Positions 31,449-41,739 of a stretch of 64,000 nucleotides of DNA are shown piece by piece. Within the stretch, counting starts at the first letter, position 1; every line of letters starts with the position of its first letter. The notes below the pieces were generated by a model. It saw only the letters and a list, made by a program, of their open reading frames with translations. It made no database searches and was not told where the DNA came from. Origin of the DNA: Hymenopus coronatus (taxonomy: Eukaryota; Arthropoda; Insecta; Mantodea; Hymenopodidae); contig CM060892.1 in the NCBI GenBank assembly GCA_030762935.1, positions 88,462,327-88,526,326 on the forward strand, written 5' to 3'. A program made the position numbers and the translations under genes.

Positions 31449-31994
31449 GGATAAGCATCCGATGTGTACCATTCACATGACTTTCTCTAATTGTTCAACT
31501 AACAAACTTTTCTTAGAATATATTATTTTTTTATCTAATTCGTGTTAATCATGATACACGTTACCAGAATTTGTCTTATTACTTACTTCTTTATAAACAA
31601 AAGGGAAAAAAGGGGAATACACCAGGCTAAAGTGATCGTCAAATCTTTTAAAAACTAGTCACTAAATGAAATAATTGAAATTAGATGCTCTTTGCTTGCT
31701 TAGAGTAAACTAAAGAGAGGCGAGAAGAAAGATGAGAAAATTTAAGTAAACGGAAACCAATAGTTTCGAATATCTCAAAAACGGTTAACTTTACAAAAAA
31801 TGTATATGACGTAAATTGTGTATTTTAATGGAATCTATATTTTTTGGCTTGTAAGTTTATGTTTCTTCTTACGCTTTACTACCTATGTAAATTTCTGCAA
31901 AACTCTTCCAGAGGTAACAAATGTTCAGAAACTATTGCCAGAAAATTAAAGATATACATTTTAATTTTGATGTAAATATCTTAACTATACGGTT

Positions 31995-32630
31995 ATGAAT
32001 GATATTACTGATACAATTATAGCAGAGAATATCCAAGCACCAGTAGTAGCGGATTTGCAGATCCCAACACTTTTGTACGCAGACGATTTAGTATTGTGCT
32101 CTACGACAGTAAACGGATTACAACGAGGACTGGACAAACTTAAGAATTATTGCGATGAATGGCTACTTACAGTTAATATGAATAAGACTAAGGCAATGAC
32201 TTTCAAAAAGGGTTGTGTTTATAGCAGGGAGGAGACTTGGACATATGCAGGACAGATACTGGACAATGTTAAATCTTTTGTGTACTTAGGACTCGCATTC
32301 ACAATGAACGGAAAATGGACAAAACACATTGACATTACGAAACACAAGGCAAGGGTGAAAGCGAAGGGAGCTCTCCGGATACGCTACAGAATACCGAATA
32401 TATCCATAACCTTAATGGAAACTGTATACGGAGCGACAGTTAGATCCACGATGACATACGGAGGAGAAATATGGGGGTGGGAACAAATAGGGAATCTGGA
32501 TCAAGTGAGGACCCAATTTTTGAAAGGAATTCTGGGTGTAGGGAGGAGTACGGCAAACTGCGGAATAATGAGGGAATTCGGGGCACATAGTGAAACGATA
32601 GAGTGCAAAATCAGAGCAGTTAAATATTGA
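31995..32630 (+). pseudogene. Reverse transcriptase, palm to C-terminal part, broken
   Basis: The fragment begins just upstream of the catalytic LLYADDLVL motif (Tyr codon 32076-32078, the two Asp codons 32082-32087) and continues through GLDKLKNYCDEWLLTVNMNK, the usual segment following the active site in non-LTR reverse transcriptases. The ATG at 31995 is only the first Met after the truncation point. The N-terminal endonuclease and the fingers are absent. An in-frame TGA at 32628-32630 interrupts it, and the same frame continues beyond to about 32900 with plausible protein. The YADD motif itself is intact. The element as a whole is dead. Confidence 0.85.
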
Positions 32631-33255
32631 CTGAGAATCGTTCACGAAAACCAATCTCTAATTAGGGCAGTCTGCTACCGTGAACAGTTGCGAATGGAAG
32701 GTAATTCGACGTGGGCATCAAAATTAAAAAAAGGGTTGGAAACCATTGGGATGGGAGACATTTGGATGGCGGGGCAGGAAGACAGGCGAAGTATTTGGAG
32801 AAAAATTAAGAACCACCTCTGTGATATTGACAGACAGCAAATAATTGCGCAATGCACAGAGAAGGTGTTCATTAGAAGTACAGTCTGGGCTGAAATCGGA
32901 GTGGGGTATGGAGCAATACATCAAAACAGGTACCAAACTCATTAGAGAGGGGCTCGCGGGGATTAGACTAGGAGCATGGAGGAGCACGAAAATTTCTGAC
33001 GAGAATGGTACGAGAATCTGTCCCATTTGCGAGGAGGAAGAGTCGTGGACTCACATCTTGGTAAGATGTAGGGGTACGGAGGAATGGCGGGAAAAATATT
33101 TGCCGAAATTTTTTACCACTGCGAATGTAGGGATAGAAGCATGTTGGACGCTACTGGCAGGCACGGAAAACATGGACGGGCTAGTTAAATTTATACTTAA
33201 GGCAAGACAGCTGAGATCTGAGGAGGCTGACAATAGAGAAGGGGAACAAAAGTGA
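32631..33255 (+). pseudogene. Reverse transcriptase C-terminal region with zinc knuckle, frameshifted
   Basis: After the TGA the frame stays open to about 32940, then coding-like sequence moves to a second frame (open 32845-33255), so a frameshift lies between about 32880 and 32920. The second frame contains CPICEEEESWTHILVRC: Cys at 33019 and 33028, His at 33052, Cys at 33067, a C-X2-C-X7-H-X4-C knuckle. The protein ends at a TGA at 33253-33255, followed by the T-rich 3' region. The domain is thought to act in RNA or target-site binding in non-LTR elements. Confidence 0.8.
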
Positions 33256-34025
33256 CTACATTGTTCTACATACATATATATATTATGTCATACTTAGGTC
33301 ACTGTTGTGCTATGGTTTTATATATGTTGTATATATTATGTGTACATATGTCTTTTAAGTGTAATTTTCTATTATAAGAGGGTGCATTTATGTAGGTGTA
33401 CTCTGTGCTGTAAATTTAAATTACTATATTTGAATATCTTTGTATGTTTATTTTCGGGTTCACTCTTAATTCTTTTTTGTTGTTTAATGATGCTTTGGAC
33501 TGTGTATTTCCTTTGTCTTTTTATTTTTGTGTTTACTCTTTTAATTCTTTGTTGTTGTTGTTTTAATATTGCTTGTAATGTGTATTACAAAAGCACGTAC
33601 GGTCTGTGGACCCGTGCGATTGTTGAAATTCTATGTATGATATTGCTATGTCAATAAATACACTTATTCATTCATTAATCAAAATCGTCAGAGGCATTTT
33701 TGAGAAAGAAGAATAAAACTTTCAAAACTTATTTTCATATAAAGATCAGCTTGGGGTGGGGATTTTCTTGAAAATATTCGTGCCGCATCCTAGAAAGCTA
33801 CTAAACTTAGATACCAAGCTTGGCATTTAACGGAATTTTCGCTTTCAAGTTAAGCTGTTTACATGTATACACATATTAACCTTTTTTCAAAAACTGAACT
33901 TTTTGGATTCAGGGGGCCTTAAAACATATTTTTTGGTAGAATCTCGGTATCGAATATTTGGGTGAAATAAAATACCTTCTCTAGCTACTATTTACATTGT
34001 ACGTATGCGCTAGAGAAGGTAAAAA

Positions 34026-35450
34026 TGCCTTCTAGGCTTATTTAATGTGCTAAGCACAAGAAATTAATTAATAGAATTTTCTTGTATTTAACAATATCTT
34101 TACTGTATAGTATTAAACTATTTATATTCAATGAACATACCTTCAAAGTTATATGAATGAGAATCTTTACGTTAATAATCTGATTACGTAGTTGATATGG
34201 GAAGTTTTATTAGCATAAGTGTTGAAAATACAAGCCGCTTGGATGTATAAAATAAGTTATTTGAATAAATTATGAATGTTCGTAATTAAAAAAGTATATG
34301 ATTTATTTGAAATCCCTGATAAATCCTCTTAACTTCATTACAATAAAATACAGGTATTGTATTCAAATTTTAAGATGAAATGTATGCTAAACTTTTTTTC
34401 TAATGTTACAATAAAATGGCATCCTATTTTAAAAGAAGCACGCTTCTTTGTTAAAATGTTAACATCATTTTATAAAGGCGCTAAAATAATAATTTACATA
34501 CTGAATTTCACTCCACTGACCAAGTTTTAAAATGAAGCAATTTATGATGCATTTTAATTTTTTTGAAAGTGTGATTTTTTTCACTAATTTTGTGCTGTCA
34601 TATAGTAGAATTTTTGACAGTTAAGAGTGACAGGCATAGCAATGCCATGAATTTCAAAAATTGAAATATTTCCAATGCAAATAAGAATGAGAAAGTTTAA
34701 CTGTCTGATCATATAACCAGAGGCAGAACAAAAAGTTAAACGATGGGCTATGACAGGAAGGGGGAAATAATATATTTTGTGAGGAAATATTCAGCAGGTT
34801 GTGATGACCAAAGAGTAGGTTAATTTCTTTGACAGTGTGAGCGGAGAACAGCATTAGGTACTCACCGGCATAAGCACACGTGGGAAAATGGATGAGAGGA
34901 ACTGGGGAAAAAAGGTACATGACTATGGTGGCAAATATATGCAATTCTGTCGAAAATGTACACCGGAAGTCAGATGGGTTAATTGTCACTCATCTCTCTT
35001 CCCTCCCCGCTCCCCATTTCTGGCAAACTTAACTAATTAAAACGTTTGTCAAATGTCAGTCGGTAGTCCTACTGGGGTGAGGGCAGTAAAAAGGGGTTGA
35101 AAAAAATTACTAACTTCATTTCGCGGTGGAAGCCAAGAGCTCAGTTACATATGAGTTAGGGGATTGAATATTTATGAAACAGCCCTCTATCATGGAATGC
35201 CATTCGAGAATAGGAATGTTAACGTATACTTTCGCTGTGTGGAGTTAATTTGTTCCCATATAAACACACAACGACAAGCGAGAATTTCACCCTTCCTCTG
35301 GGAAACAAAAAAAGAAAAAGCAGGTATATAAGCCCTGTGGAGCCCTAGAATGAATTAGATAGGTAACGTTTCAAATTGTAATGTAGTTAGTACCAAAGAA
35401 ACACTCAAATACATTTAGTCATACAGCAAAATAAGGACAATAATAAGAAA
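34026..35450. other. Unique-looking segment with splice-like and TATA-like motifs
   Basis: No R1 for 1.4 kb. From about 34600 to 35330 the sequence is less AT-rich. On minus, a pyrimidine run ending CCCCAG (34902-34907) and a GTGAGT-type donor (34860-34865) bracket exactly 36 bases (34866-34901). On plus, GGTATATAAG lies at about 35323-35332. A 111-codon minus frame (34654-34989) covers the splice-like motifs but has no domain I recognise. None of this is enough to call a gene. Confidence 0.3.
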
Positions 35451-36258
35451 ATACCTGATGTGTTCCATTTTCTACACTTCTTTTAAAATTATCCTCAAAA
35501 GTTTATTCTTCTGTCTAATTCATGCTAATTAATAAAAATTAGCAGAAATGTCCTATTTATTACTTATTTCCTTATAAGTAGAAGGGAAATAAAAGAACAA
35601 AGTAGGCTAAAGGGATAGTCAAATATTTTAAAAATTGGTAGTGATTCAAATTCATTCTATTTTCATAGCCAGGAGTTGAATAATTCATGTATGAGAAAAG
35701 TATGTACTCGTGTTTTTTAAATTGAAACCAATAACAAGGAATATATCGCAAATGGTTAATTCTGCAACAAAGTTATATTTGACCTAAATTGTATTTTAAT
35801 GGGATCTGCATTTGTGTAGTAATTTATCTCTTACGGTTTATCAGTTATTCAAAAAGGATTTCGAAGGCTATTTCTGGAAAACTCAAGATATTTATTTTAT
35901 TTTTCATGTAAGTATCTTTAACAATCTTAATATAATAAACATTTCTATTGCCATTTTTGAGATAAACAGAAACTTCTGAAAATTGTTCATGAAAAATGTG
36001 ATTTGGCGTGTGCGAATTTGCTGATAATCTTCCTATTACATTCTTGAAGATGCTGAACTTAAATATCAAAATGTTTTTTAACCGGCTTTTCGTTTTTGAG
36101 CAATCGGGGTCAGAGGCACACACACACACAAGCAGGCCCTTTGCTAAAATTTTTCTTTTGTTTTCAGGGGACCTTAAAACGTGTAGTTCCACTGTAATCG
36201 CGGTATAGACTTTTTTGGCAGAGTGCAATACTTTATTTATCTATGTACTGATATGTTA
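35451..36258 (+). mobile_element. R1 repeat, diverged plus copy
   Basis: Starts CCTGATGTGTTCCATTTTCT and runs to the eroded hairpin near 36240-36250. A 127-codon minus frame (35845-36228) lies in it, in the same phase relative to R1 as the 137-codon frame at 2035-2448. It is followed at once by another R1 copy in the same orientation. Confidence 0.8.
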
Positions 36259-36261
36259 GAT

Positions 36262-36680
36262 ATACATGAATTTCACTACCTATTCTGCATCTAACTGTTC
36301 CTACAAAAGCTTATTTTTCTATACACTTCTATCTAATCGAGATAACCATTAACATAAATGGGTTTACTACTTAGACCCTTTAAGTAGAAGAGAAAATCTA
36401 TAATTTTAAAAAGTGCCTGAAGTAAAGGGTAACTGCTTTGGGAGGATTTGGTTTGGTTTTTTAAAAATTTTCATGGTCTGTTCCCTGAACTTAAAATATC
36501 AAGCTGTGTGTTTAACGAACTTTTAATTCTTATTTTTCCTGTTCAAAGACATTCGTGCGCACATACAAAGGCACGGATCTATTTCTAAAAATGCCCTTTT
36601 TAATTCAAGGGACCTCAAAATATAATTTAACAGATATTAGTGCAAACGTGAAATGTTAAATACCAAGATCGTAGTGAAAT
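36262..36680 (+). mobile_element. R1 repeat with large internal deletion
   Basis: The 5' part (TCTAACTGTTCCTACAAAAG to TAAGTAGAAGAGAAA, to about 36395) is joined to the 3' part (AAAGGGTAACTGCTTTGGGA onward). About 400 bases of the middle are gone. The hairpin is not recognisable. Confidence 0.7.
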
Positions 36681-37015
36681 TTTCCGCAGTATAGATTATG
36701 TCTTGTGTTAAAGTTAAAGTTTAATATAAAATTAAATAAAACTACATAGATGTACTAAACCTGACATGCGTAGATAAAATAATTAATAGATAAAACTATA
36801 TAAGGAATGTAACCATTAAATATGGTGCTTCTGGTCTATAGTTTAACTTTCGAATGTTTATAACTTTAATTGTGTCAGATACAGATTAAAAAATGCGTGA
36901 CATATGCTTAGTAGGTCTCCGAGTACAACAAAGACAACACAATCATCACGTTATCCTCTTATTGGTACTTATTTCTTTGGATATGTTGGAAAACTGCAAT
37001 GTCTGTTGCAATTAT
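36681..37015. other. Unrecognised AT-rich spacer
   Basis: No feature until the transposase-like stretch that begins near 37016. Confidence 0.5.
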
Positions 37016-37340
37016 TTTCCAGCAAGGGCAGTCCCCACTCCAAGTTAAGCTGCGGAATGTTTGGATGACAAATTCCCCGGTCGATTGATTGCAAGAGTGG
37101 ATGAACCTCTCGCTTAGCCTCCATGCTCTCCAGATTTGACTATAGTGGAGTTTTCCCTATGGAGTCTGTGAAAGGTCTAGACGTGTACAGCGCTCCTGTT
37201 GACAACTAAGACCATTTGCGACGGAAATATTTATCAATCCGTTGCCAACGTCACACCACAAACGTTGCTGAATAACTGGATGAAGGTTATGAAGGTTATG
37301 TTATACTTTGAACAACTGCTGAAACATATGTTTCTGTACC
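37016..37340 (+). pseudogene. Decayed IS630/Tc1-mariner-type transposase fragment
   Basis: With frameshifts and stops, the plus strand still spells pieces that line up with the C-terminal half of this superfamily: a QG-Q-SP-x-QVKLRNV piece (about 37024-37075), TNSPVD (about 37070-37087) where FPGRWIG-type text is expected, and a piece near 37150-37165 at the PLDFF-W-V position, followed by VYSAPVDN (about 37178-37205). The catalytic residues are not readable. It is an old inactive copy. The assignment rests on the order of these pieces rather than on any intact domain. Confidence 0.5.
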
Positions 37341-37368
37341 ATTTTCCTCTATAGGGTAATTGCATAAA

Positions 37369-37392
37369 TAAATAAATAAATAAATAAATAAT
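37369..37392. repeat. (AAAT)n microsatellite
   Basis: Six tetranucleotide units directly after the decayed transposase. Confidence 0.9.
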
Positions 37393-37429
37393 AAAGTTGG
37401 TCAAATGGTTGATTGCGAATATGGCACCA

Positions 37430-38362
37430 CTCATTTATCGTTTACTGCTGTATTTAGCTTAGCGAGGTAGAGCTTCAAATTGTTACCATTTATTCCTAAA
37501 ATAGCGTTTAGCCACAAAATGAGATTAAAAATTGGATTCCAGCGTGTCTACCGGAATAAATTCGTGGCAGCTACAGAAGCAGAAGGTCAAGAATTTTGAT
37601 AGTTATGGTGTGCCACGACATCTTGTACAACAGCTGGTACTGCCAGTGCTTCAAAGGCTTTAAATTCATCAGAACTAGGACAGTCTTTATAGATCAAGAT
37701 ATGCTTCTTGCTTATGGCACTGCTTACTCCTTTAGATTATTATTTCTGGAAAGATCTGAAGAGTGAAGTAACACGATGAGGTTGCTACCATTGACGATCT
37801 TTGCACACGTATGTTTGAAGCTGTCTTAAATATTGGGCAGATTAGAGCAGCTTTAACGAGGGTGGGATAAAATTGACTAAGAAGATGCGATTCCTAGATA
37901 GATTCTAAGGGATCATATTTTGAGTACCTCCTTTAAATGAACATAATTATCATATTGTTGATGTTGCAATTATAAAAATTCAATAAGTTTCCTATTTTAG
38001 AAAAATGCTGCTTTTATTTAATTCCCCATGATACTCCTGAATGAGGCATTTCCATAATTCACATTTTAATTTGTTTTATCTTTGGTCAGACTAAATCTTA
38101 TGCGTAGTCTCTTATGCATCTTTCAGTTAGATCTCGTAAATACAATCGGATAGCTTGAAAAAAAATCACTTCACCCCTAGTTGGCGGCAATAGCTGATAA
38201 TAAACACACAGGCACACAGAAAATCGGATATCAAGTACTAACCAAAAAAAACATAACGTTGGCCTGGCGGCAAACCAACACTCGGCGCTTCACCCCCATT
38301 TCGTTGCCCAACTGTGCAGATAATGTATTCAGTAATGTTCAATTATCTCCATTACTTTCAAG
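37430..38362 (+). mobile_element. Element X, copy 2, with transposase-like interior
   Basis: Three blocks are shared with 17965-18600: GGTAGAGCTTCAAATTG..TTTAGCCACAA..GTCTACCGGAATAAA (about 37467-37565), CAATCGGATAGC..GATAATAAACACACAGGCAC (about 38142-38215), and GCAGATAATGTATTCAGTAA (about 38315-38334). Between the first two lies a decayed transposase-like stretch absent from the other copy. The order is conserved, so the two loci descend from one element type. Confidence 0.5.
37690..37930 (+). pseudogene. Decayed transposase fragment within element X
   Basis: One frame reads LLTPLDYYFWKDLKSEV, matching the DLTPLDFF-W-LK-V segment near the third catalytic residue of many arthropod IS630/Tc1-mariner transposases. 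A shifted frame continues VATIDDLCTRMFEA and then QIRAALTRV, also typical of the C-terminal end of that class. Two frameshifts and several stops are present. It differs from the neighbouring fragments at 37016-37340 and 38366-39122 and so represents another family. Confidence 0.6.
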
Positions 38363-38365
38363 ATA

Positions 38366-39122
38366 AATGAAGTTGCAGCTCGGTTAGTTCCGAAAGACTT
38401 GAATTTTCTACAAAAACTCAATGGCGTAAGAATTGCTGAAGACATGCTAGAACGAGCCAGTTCCGACACACATTCATGAAACGCATTGTAACTAATGATG
38501 AAACGTGGGTTTACGAGTTTGACACTCAAAACAGTCAACAAGCTTCCGATGGTGACTTCTAACTGACCCGAAACCTAAAAGGGCACGTCAAACTCGATCA
38601 AAACTGAAGGTGTTGTTGACAGTTTTTTTCGATTATCGCGGCGTCGTGCACTCGGCGTTCTTGCCAGATGGCCAGATGGTAAATAAAGACTATTATCTGA
38701 GCGATATGCTACGTTTGAGAGAACAAATATGGCGAAAAAGGCCAGATTTGTGGAACGACAACTCATGGATTCTGCACCAGGATAACACACCAGTTCACAA
38801 GGCTATTGTTGTGAACGAATTTCTGGCCAAAAACTCACCAAATTTCATGGAACAACCACCTATTTACCTGATCTGGCTCCTGCTGTTTTGTTTCTCTTTC
38901 CAAAACTGAAGTTATTGCTTCGATAGAAGATATAAAGGAGAATTCGCGGTGACAATTGACATCGATTCCTAAAAGTGCCTACAAAAACTGTTTTGATGAT
39001 TTGATTATTCATTGGCATAAATGTGTAATTTCAGACGGAGCCTACTTTGAAGGCGTTAAATAAATCTGGATGAATAATTAATTATTTGTGTTTTATTGGC
39101 AAATTGCCGGAACCTTCTTGAC
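38366..39122 (+). pseudogene. mariner transposase, C-terminal two-thirds, dead
   Basis: The fragment starts VAARLVPKDLNFLQKLNGVR and lacks the N-terminal helix-turn-helix half. Asp 1 is in TNDETWVYEF (38497-38499) and Asp 2 in HQDN (38781-38783). The third catalytic position follows PDLAPA, where the codon at 38885-38887 is GTT (Val) instead of an Asp codon. From Asp 2 to that codon are 101 bases, one short of the 102 expected for a D34D mariner, so a single base has been lost between them. The C-terminus HWHKCVISDGAYFEG is still readable near 39010-39055. Frameshifts occur near 38475, 38560 and 38860, and stops near 38920 and 38950. A 3' terminal-repeat-like CCGGAACCTTCTTGA lies at 39108-39122. 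It encoded a cut-and-paste transposase and is now inactive. Confidence 0.9.
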
Positions 39123-39502
39123 ATAGTAATATGTATCTCTCTACACGAGAAATCGGTGCACTCATGCCAGTAATACCCTTTATGGTTTGAGCTCCCCTGA
39201 ATACAAAAAATGCATCTCAGAAAATGGTTTCTGTATGTGATGTGTGTGTGTGCGTGAATGAACAGCTTCATTCAAGTACGAAAATTCGTTAAATACCACA
39301 CTTGGTATTTAGGTTCAGCGCATTTCAGATATTGGACACTAAGATTTTCAATAAAATCCGCAATTCAGAATGCAAAGGGGCATGGAAAAGTTTTTATTTC
39401 CTTAAAATGGCCCTAACAATTTTGATTAAAATACCAAACGTTTCGAGATATTTTATCTCAAAAAAAGAGGAAGTCGTGAGAATGGAACACATTCAGGTTT
39501 TT
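39123..39502 (-). mobile_element. R1 repeat, minus, internally deleted
   Basis: Begins ATATGTATCTCTCTACACG and has the GTGTGTGTGCGTG tract at about 39241-39256. It jumps from the ATTTTGATTAAAATACC block straight to the 5' end (GGAAGTCGTGAGAATGGAAC). It directly abuts the end of the mariner relic. Confidence 0.75.
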
Positions 39503-40319
39503 TTCCCCAAATGCATTACACTGAACGTTTATCAGACATCACAATAATGTTAATTAGTACCATAGGTAATCAAAGCGTGATATATCAATATCTATTACTG
39601 TAACACTAGCAACGACATCTATTTAGTAAATTGGATTTCATTCGAGAAATTAAATTTCCTGCCACACCATGTCAGCACAAAGGGACACCTAATACTGTTT
39701 TCTTGTTCGACTGGAATTTCTAGCTCGCAATTTCGTTTCTATGCGGCATGGCGAGACGGATCAATTCGTCACCCAATTCACTTGTGGAGGTGAAAATGGC
39801 ACCATTTTGCTAGAAACCTTCCTTTTCCAGGAATGTTGTTCTTTTCTGTACATAAATGTTACACGGAACCAATAACTGATTCATATTTATTGTAATTGAA
39901 TTTGGATGATGAGAAAAATACTTAAATGCTATGAACTTCAGAAAACGAAATACAAATTATGTTCTTCCTTTAGATTGTGCGTTGGGACATTAGTCTAAAT
40001 TAATATTTTGAAGAGATTTTGGATTTGGGAATAGCACTTTGCTTCCGAAGGAAGCAATGCTAAAGTTATTTACGCCCGAAAAAATGCATTACCCTCCACT
40101 GGGATTGAACCAACAACTTTGTGTTTTAGAGGTATTGTAACAACTATTTCTCGCATGGTGACTAGTGATTTGGAAAATAGGATGAAATGCTACACGTCTT
40201 ATTGAAATGAATACCTTCAACCCGTGGTAGCAACATGTTTAATTCACTTTCAATTAATTCTATTAAATTAGTAAATTATACAGATATTGTACGAAAATAT
40301 AAGTTTATACAGTGCACTC
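39503..40319. other. Unique-looking sequence, no gene recognised
   Basis: No R1. At about 40080-40120 a CTGGGATTGAACC string resembles a minus-strand B box (GGTTCAATCCCAG), so a short SINE or tRNA remnant is possible there. The rest shows nothing recognisable. Confidence 0.4.
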
Positions 40320-40619
40320 TGTAATAAAACGTTGATCAGTAATATGTAATTTAATTAAACTATTATTTAATTATAAACTCGTTGATTACATGACTACCTT
40401 TGTTTGTGATATTAAAGTAATGAAAGAACTTAATTATGCAAATTCGTTTCTATGTACGGTATGTAATAATTAAGGAATGCCTTTTTTAATTATCTTTGTT
40501 TCTAGTGAAAATTTTGGACGATTAACGTTAATCGTTTATAAGAGAAGAGATGCATAAATATTAAGTTTTGGCCATATGCTGTAATTTCAGAAATGGCCAA
40601 TGAAATATCACTGCAAAGC
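40320..40619. promoter_or_regulatory. AT-rich flank with POU- and homeodomain-like motifs
   Basis: The region contains TTATGCAAAT (about 40435-40444, octamer-like), several TAATTA/ATTA cores and a GTTAATCG/CGATTAAC pair (about 40519-40538). It is free of the repeats recognised elsewhere and adjoins the CpG-rich block. Such motifs are short and common in AT-rich DNA, so the regulatory reading is tentative. Confidence 0.25.
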
Positions 40620-40910
40620 TCAAAATGGAGGCGAGTGGCTATGAATATTGCACACACAAACACACACATACACGCGCACAAGGAGTGGGAGAAAACGGAC
40701 GCACAAAATGGCGACGGCGCGTCGTCGAGAAACCGCTGCCGACGTCACGAGGCGTCGTCGCGTCTCAGCCACCCGCCCCCTTAACCCCTTCCCTCCCACC
40801 ACCACCCTCTTGCCCCTCAAAAAATACTTGCCAGGCCTTCTCCTTTCCTCCTGCCAACGCCTCCTCCCCACCACGCCGCCGTTCCCAAGACACTATGAGC
40901 TCTAATTGAT
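40620..40910. promoter_or_regulatory. CpG-rich block, candidate promoter or CpG island
   Basis: From about 40695 to 40880 the sequence changes abruptly from AT-rich to GC- and CpG-rich: GGCGACGGCGCGTCGTCG, GCCGACGTCACGAGGCGTCG. GACGTCAC (about 40740-40747) is a CRE/ATF-like site. C-rich runs follow (CCCGCCCCCTTAACCCC). It resembles no SINE body in the window and lacks a tRNA-like head. Overlapping open frames on both strands (40593-40784, 40625-40909, 40648-40905 plus; 40620-40874 minus) follow from the composition. No start or splice signals support a coding reading. Confidence 0.4.
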
Positions 40911-41739
40911 ACAAATTAGCTATGGTGTCGTCGGTAAATAATAGGACTAATTAGATCAAAAACCAGTATCAACGAACACTCATATTTTATAAACGAAATT
41001 TAGCTAAGGAAGAAGACCGTGGCTTGACTAGATTTCAGGGGGCGGTGGGATAAGGACGATGTTGCTCAAGCTAATTCAATAATTGGAAAGCAATCTAAGC
41101 GTAAATGGCTGCATGTAAAAATTGTTAATTTGCGAGTAATGAACTAGAACGGTGCGAGGTGAAGGAAAGAGATGCTTCTTATGCGCATTTTAAGCACTCA
41201 GGATGCGGGTGATGGAAAACAAAAGAACCCGCCTTAAGAAACAGCGAAGAAATGCTTTCCGCAGGAATAAAATTCTGTTTTATTTCTTGAGAAAAACAGC
41301 AAGTTCTAGATAGCTGTTTTCCACAAAGAGTCTGCTTTTGCGTAAAAGTATGTCTTGTCATCATCAGCATCATCGACAATCTTTCAGAGATTAATCCATC
41401 CCAATTAGGCTTTATTTCTTATTTATATTAATTTACTGACATACAATTATTTGAATATATTATAAAACCATTCACTGTTGCACACTCTGTAAATTTCTTA
41501 TTAGTAATTTCTGTTTAAACAATATTTATATCAGGATTAGGGGTGATTTTCTTTCGACTTCAACCCATCTTTATCTCGGTCTTCCAGGTTTTCTTCGGCC
41601 AGTTATTTTGTTCAATAGTACATACTATCAATAATTATTCATCATATTTACACATTCTAAATCAGTCACTTCTGACAGATATAACACTTGATTTTTTTAA
41701 GAAATTAAATATATTTACTTATATATTTTTATCTTTTAT
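40911..41739. other. Unique-looking sequence next to the CpG block
   Basis: Begins with CAAATTAGC and GGACTAATTAGATCAAA (about 40911-40960), homeodomain-like cores. The stretch to about 41230 is moderately GC and non-repetitive. No gene was identified. Confidence 0.35.

Larger units (their letters stand above)
31993..33677 (+). mobile_element. 5'-truncated non-LTR retrotransposon (LINE)
   Basis: About 1.68 kb: the 3' part of a reverse-transcriptase ORF, a 3' untranslated region rich in T (33256-33650) and a tail AATAAATACACTTATTCATT followed by CATT. The tail of short direct repeats, the truncated 5' end and the position inside an otherwise continuous R1 copy all fit target-primed reverse transcription. 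The tail and the C-terminal C-X2-C-X7-H-X4-C knuckle suggest the broad Jockey/CR1/L2 assemblage. The clade is not certain. Confidence 0.85.
31456..34025 (+). mobile_element. R1 repeat split by a LINE
   Basis: The 5' half is 31456 to about 31992 and the 3' half is about 33678-34025. Joined in consensus order they cover R1 once, with only the bases TTA repeated at the break. The terminal hairpin uses a third outer stem, CTCTAGC (33979-33985) paired with GCTAGAG (34009-34015). Confidence 0.85.

Noticed and set aside
32412..33275. Minus-strand frames of 74-100 codons at 32.4-33.3 kb
   Set aside because: They overlap the reverse-transcriptase relic on plus, which has clear catalytic and zinc-knuckle motifs. 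The minus frames are shadows.
33307..33657. 116-codon Leu/Phe/Cys-rich frame after the LINE ORF
   Set aside because: It lies in the T-rich 3' untranslated part of the LINE. The membrane-like composition follows from T-rich codons.
40620..40874. Arg- and Val-rich 84-codon minus frame over the CpG block
   Set aside because: Frames on both strands are open because stop codons are rare in GC-rich sequence. No motif or splice signal supports coding.
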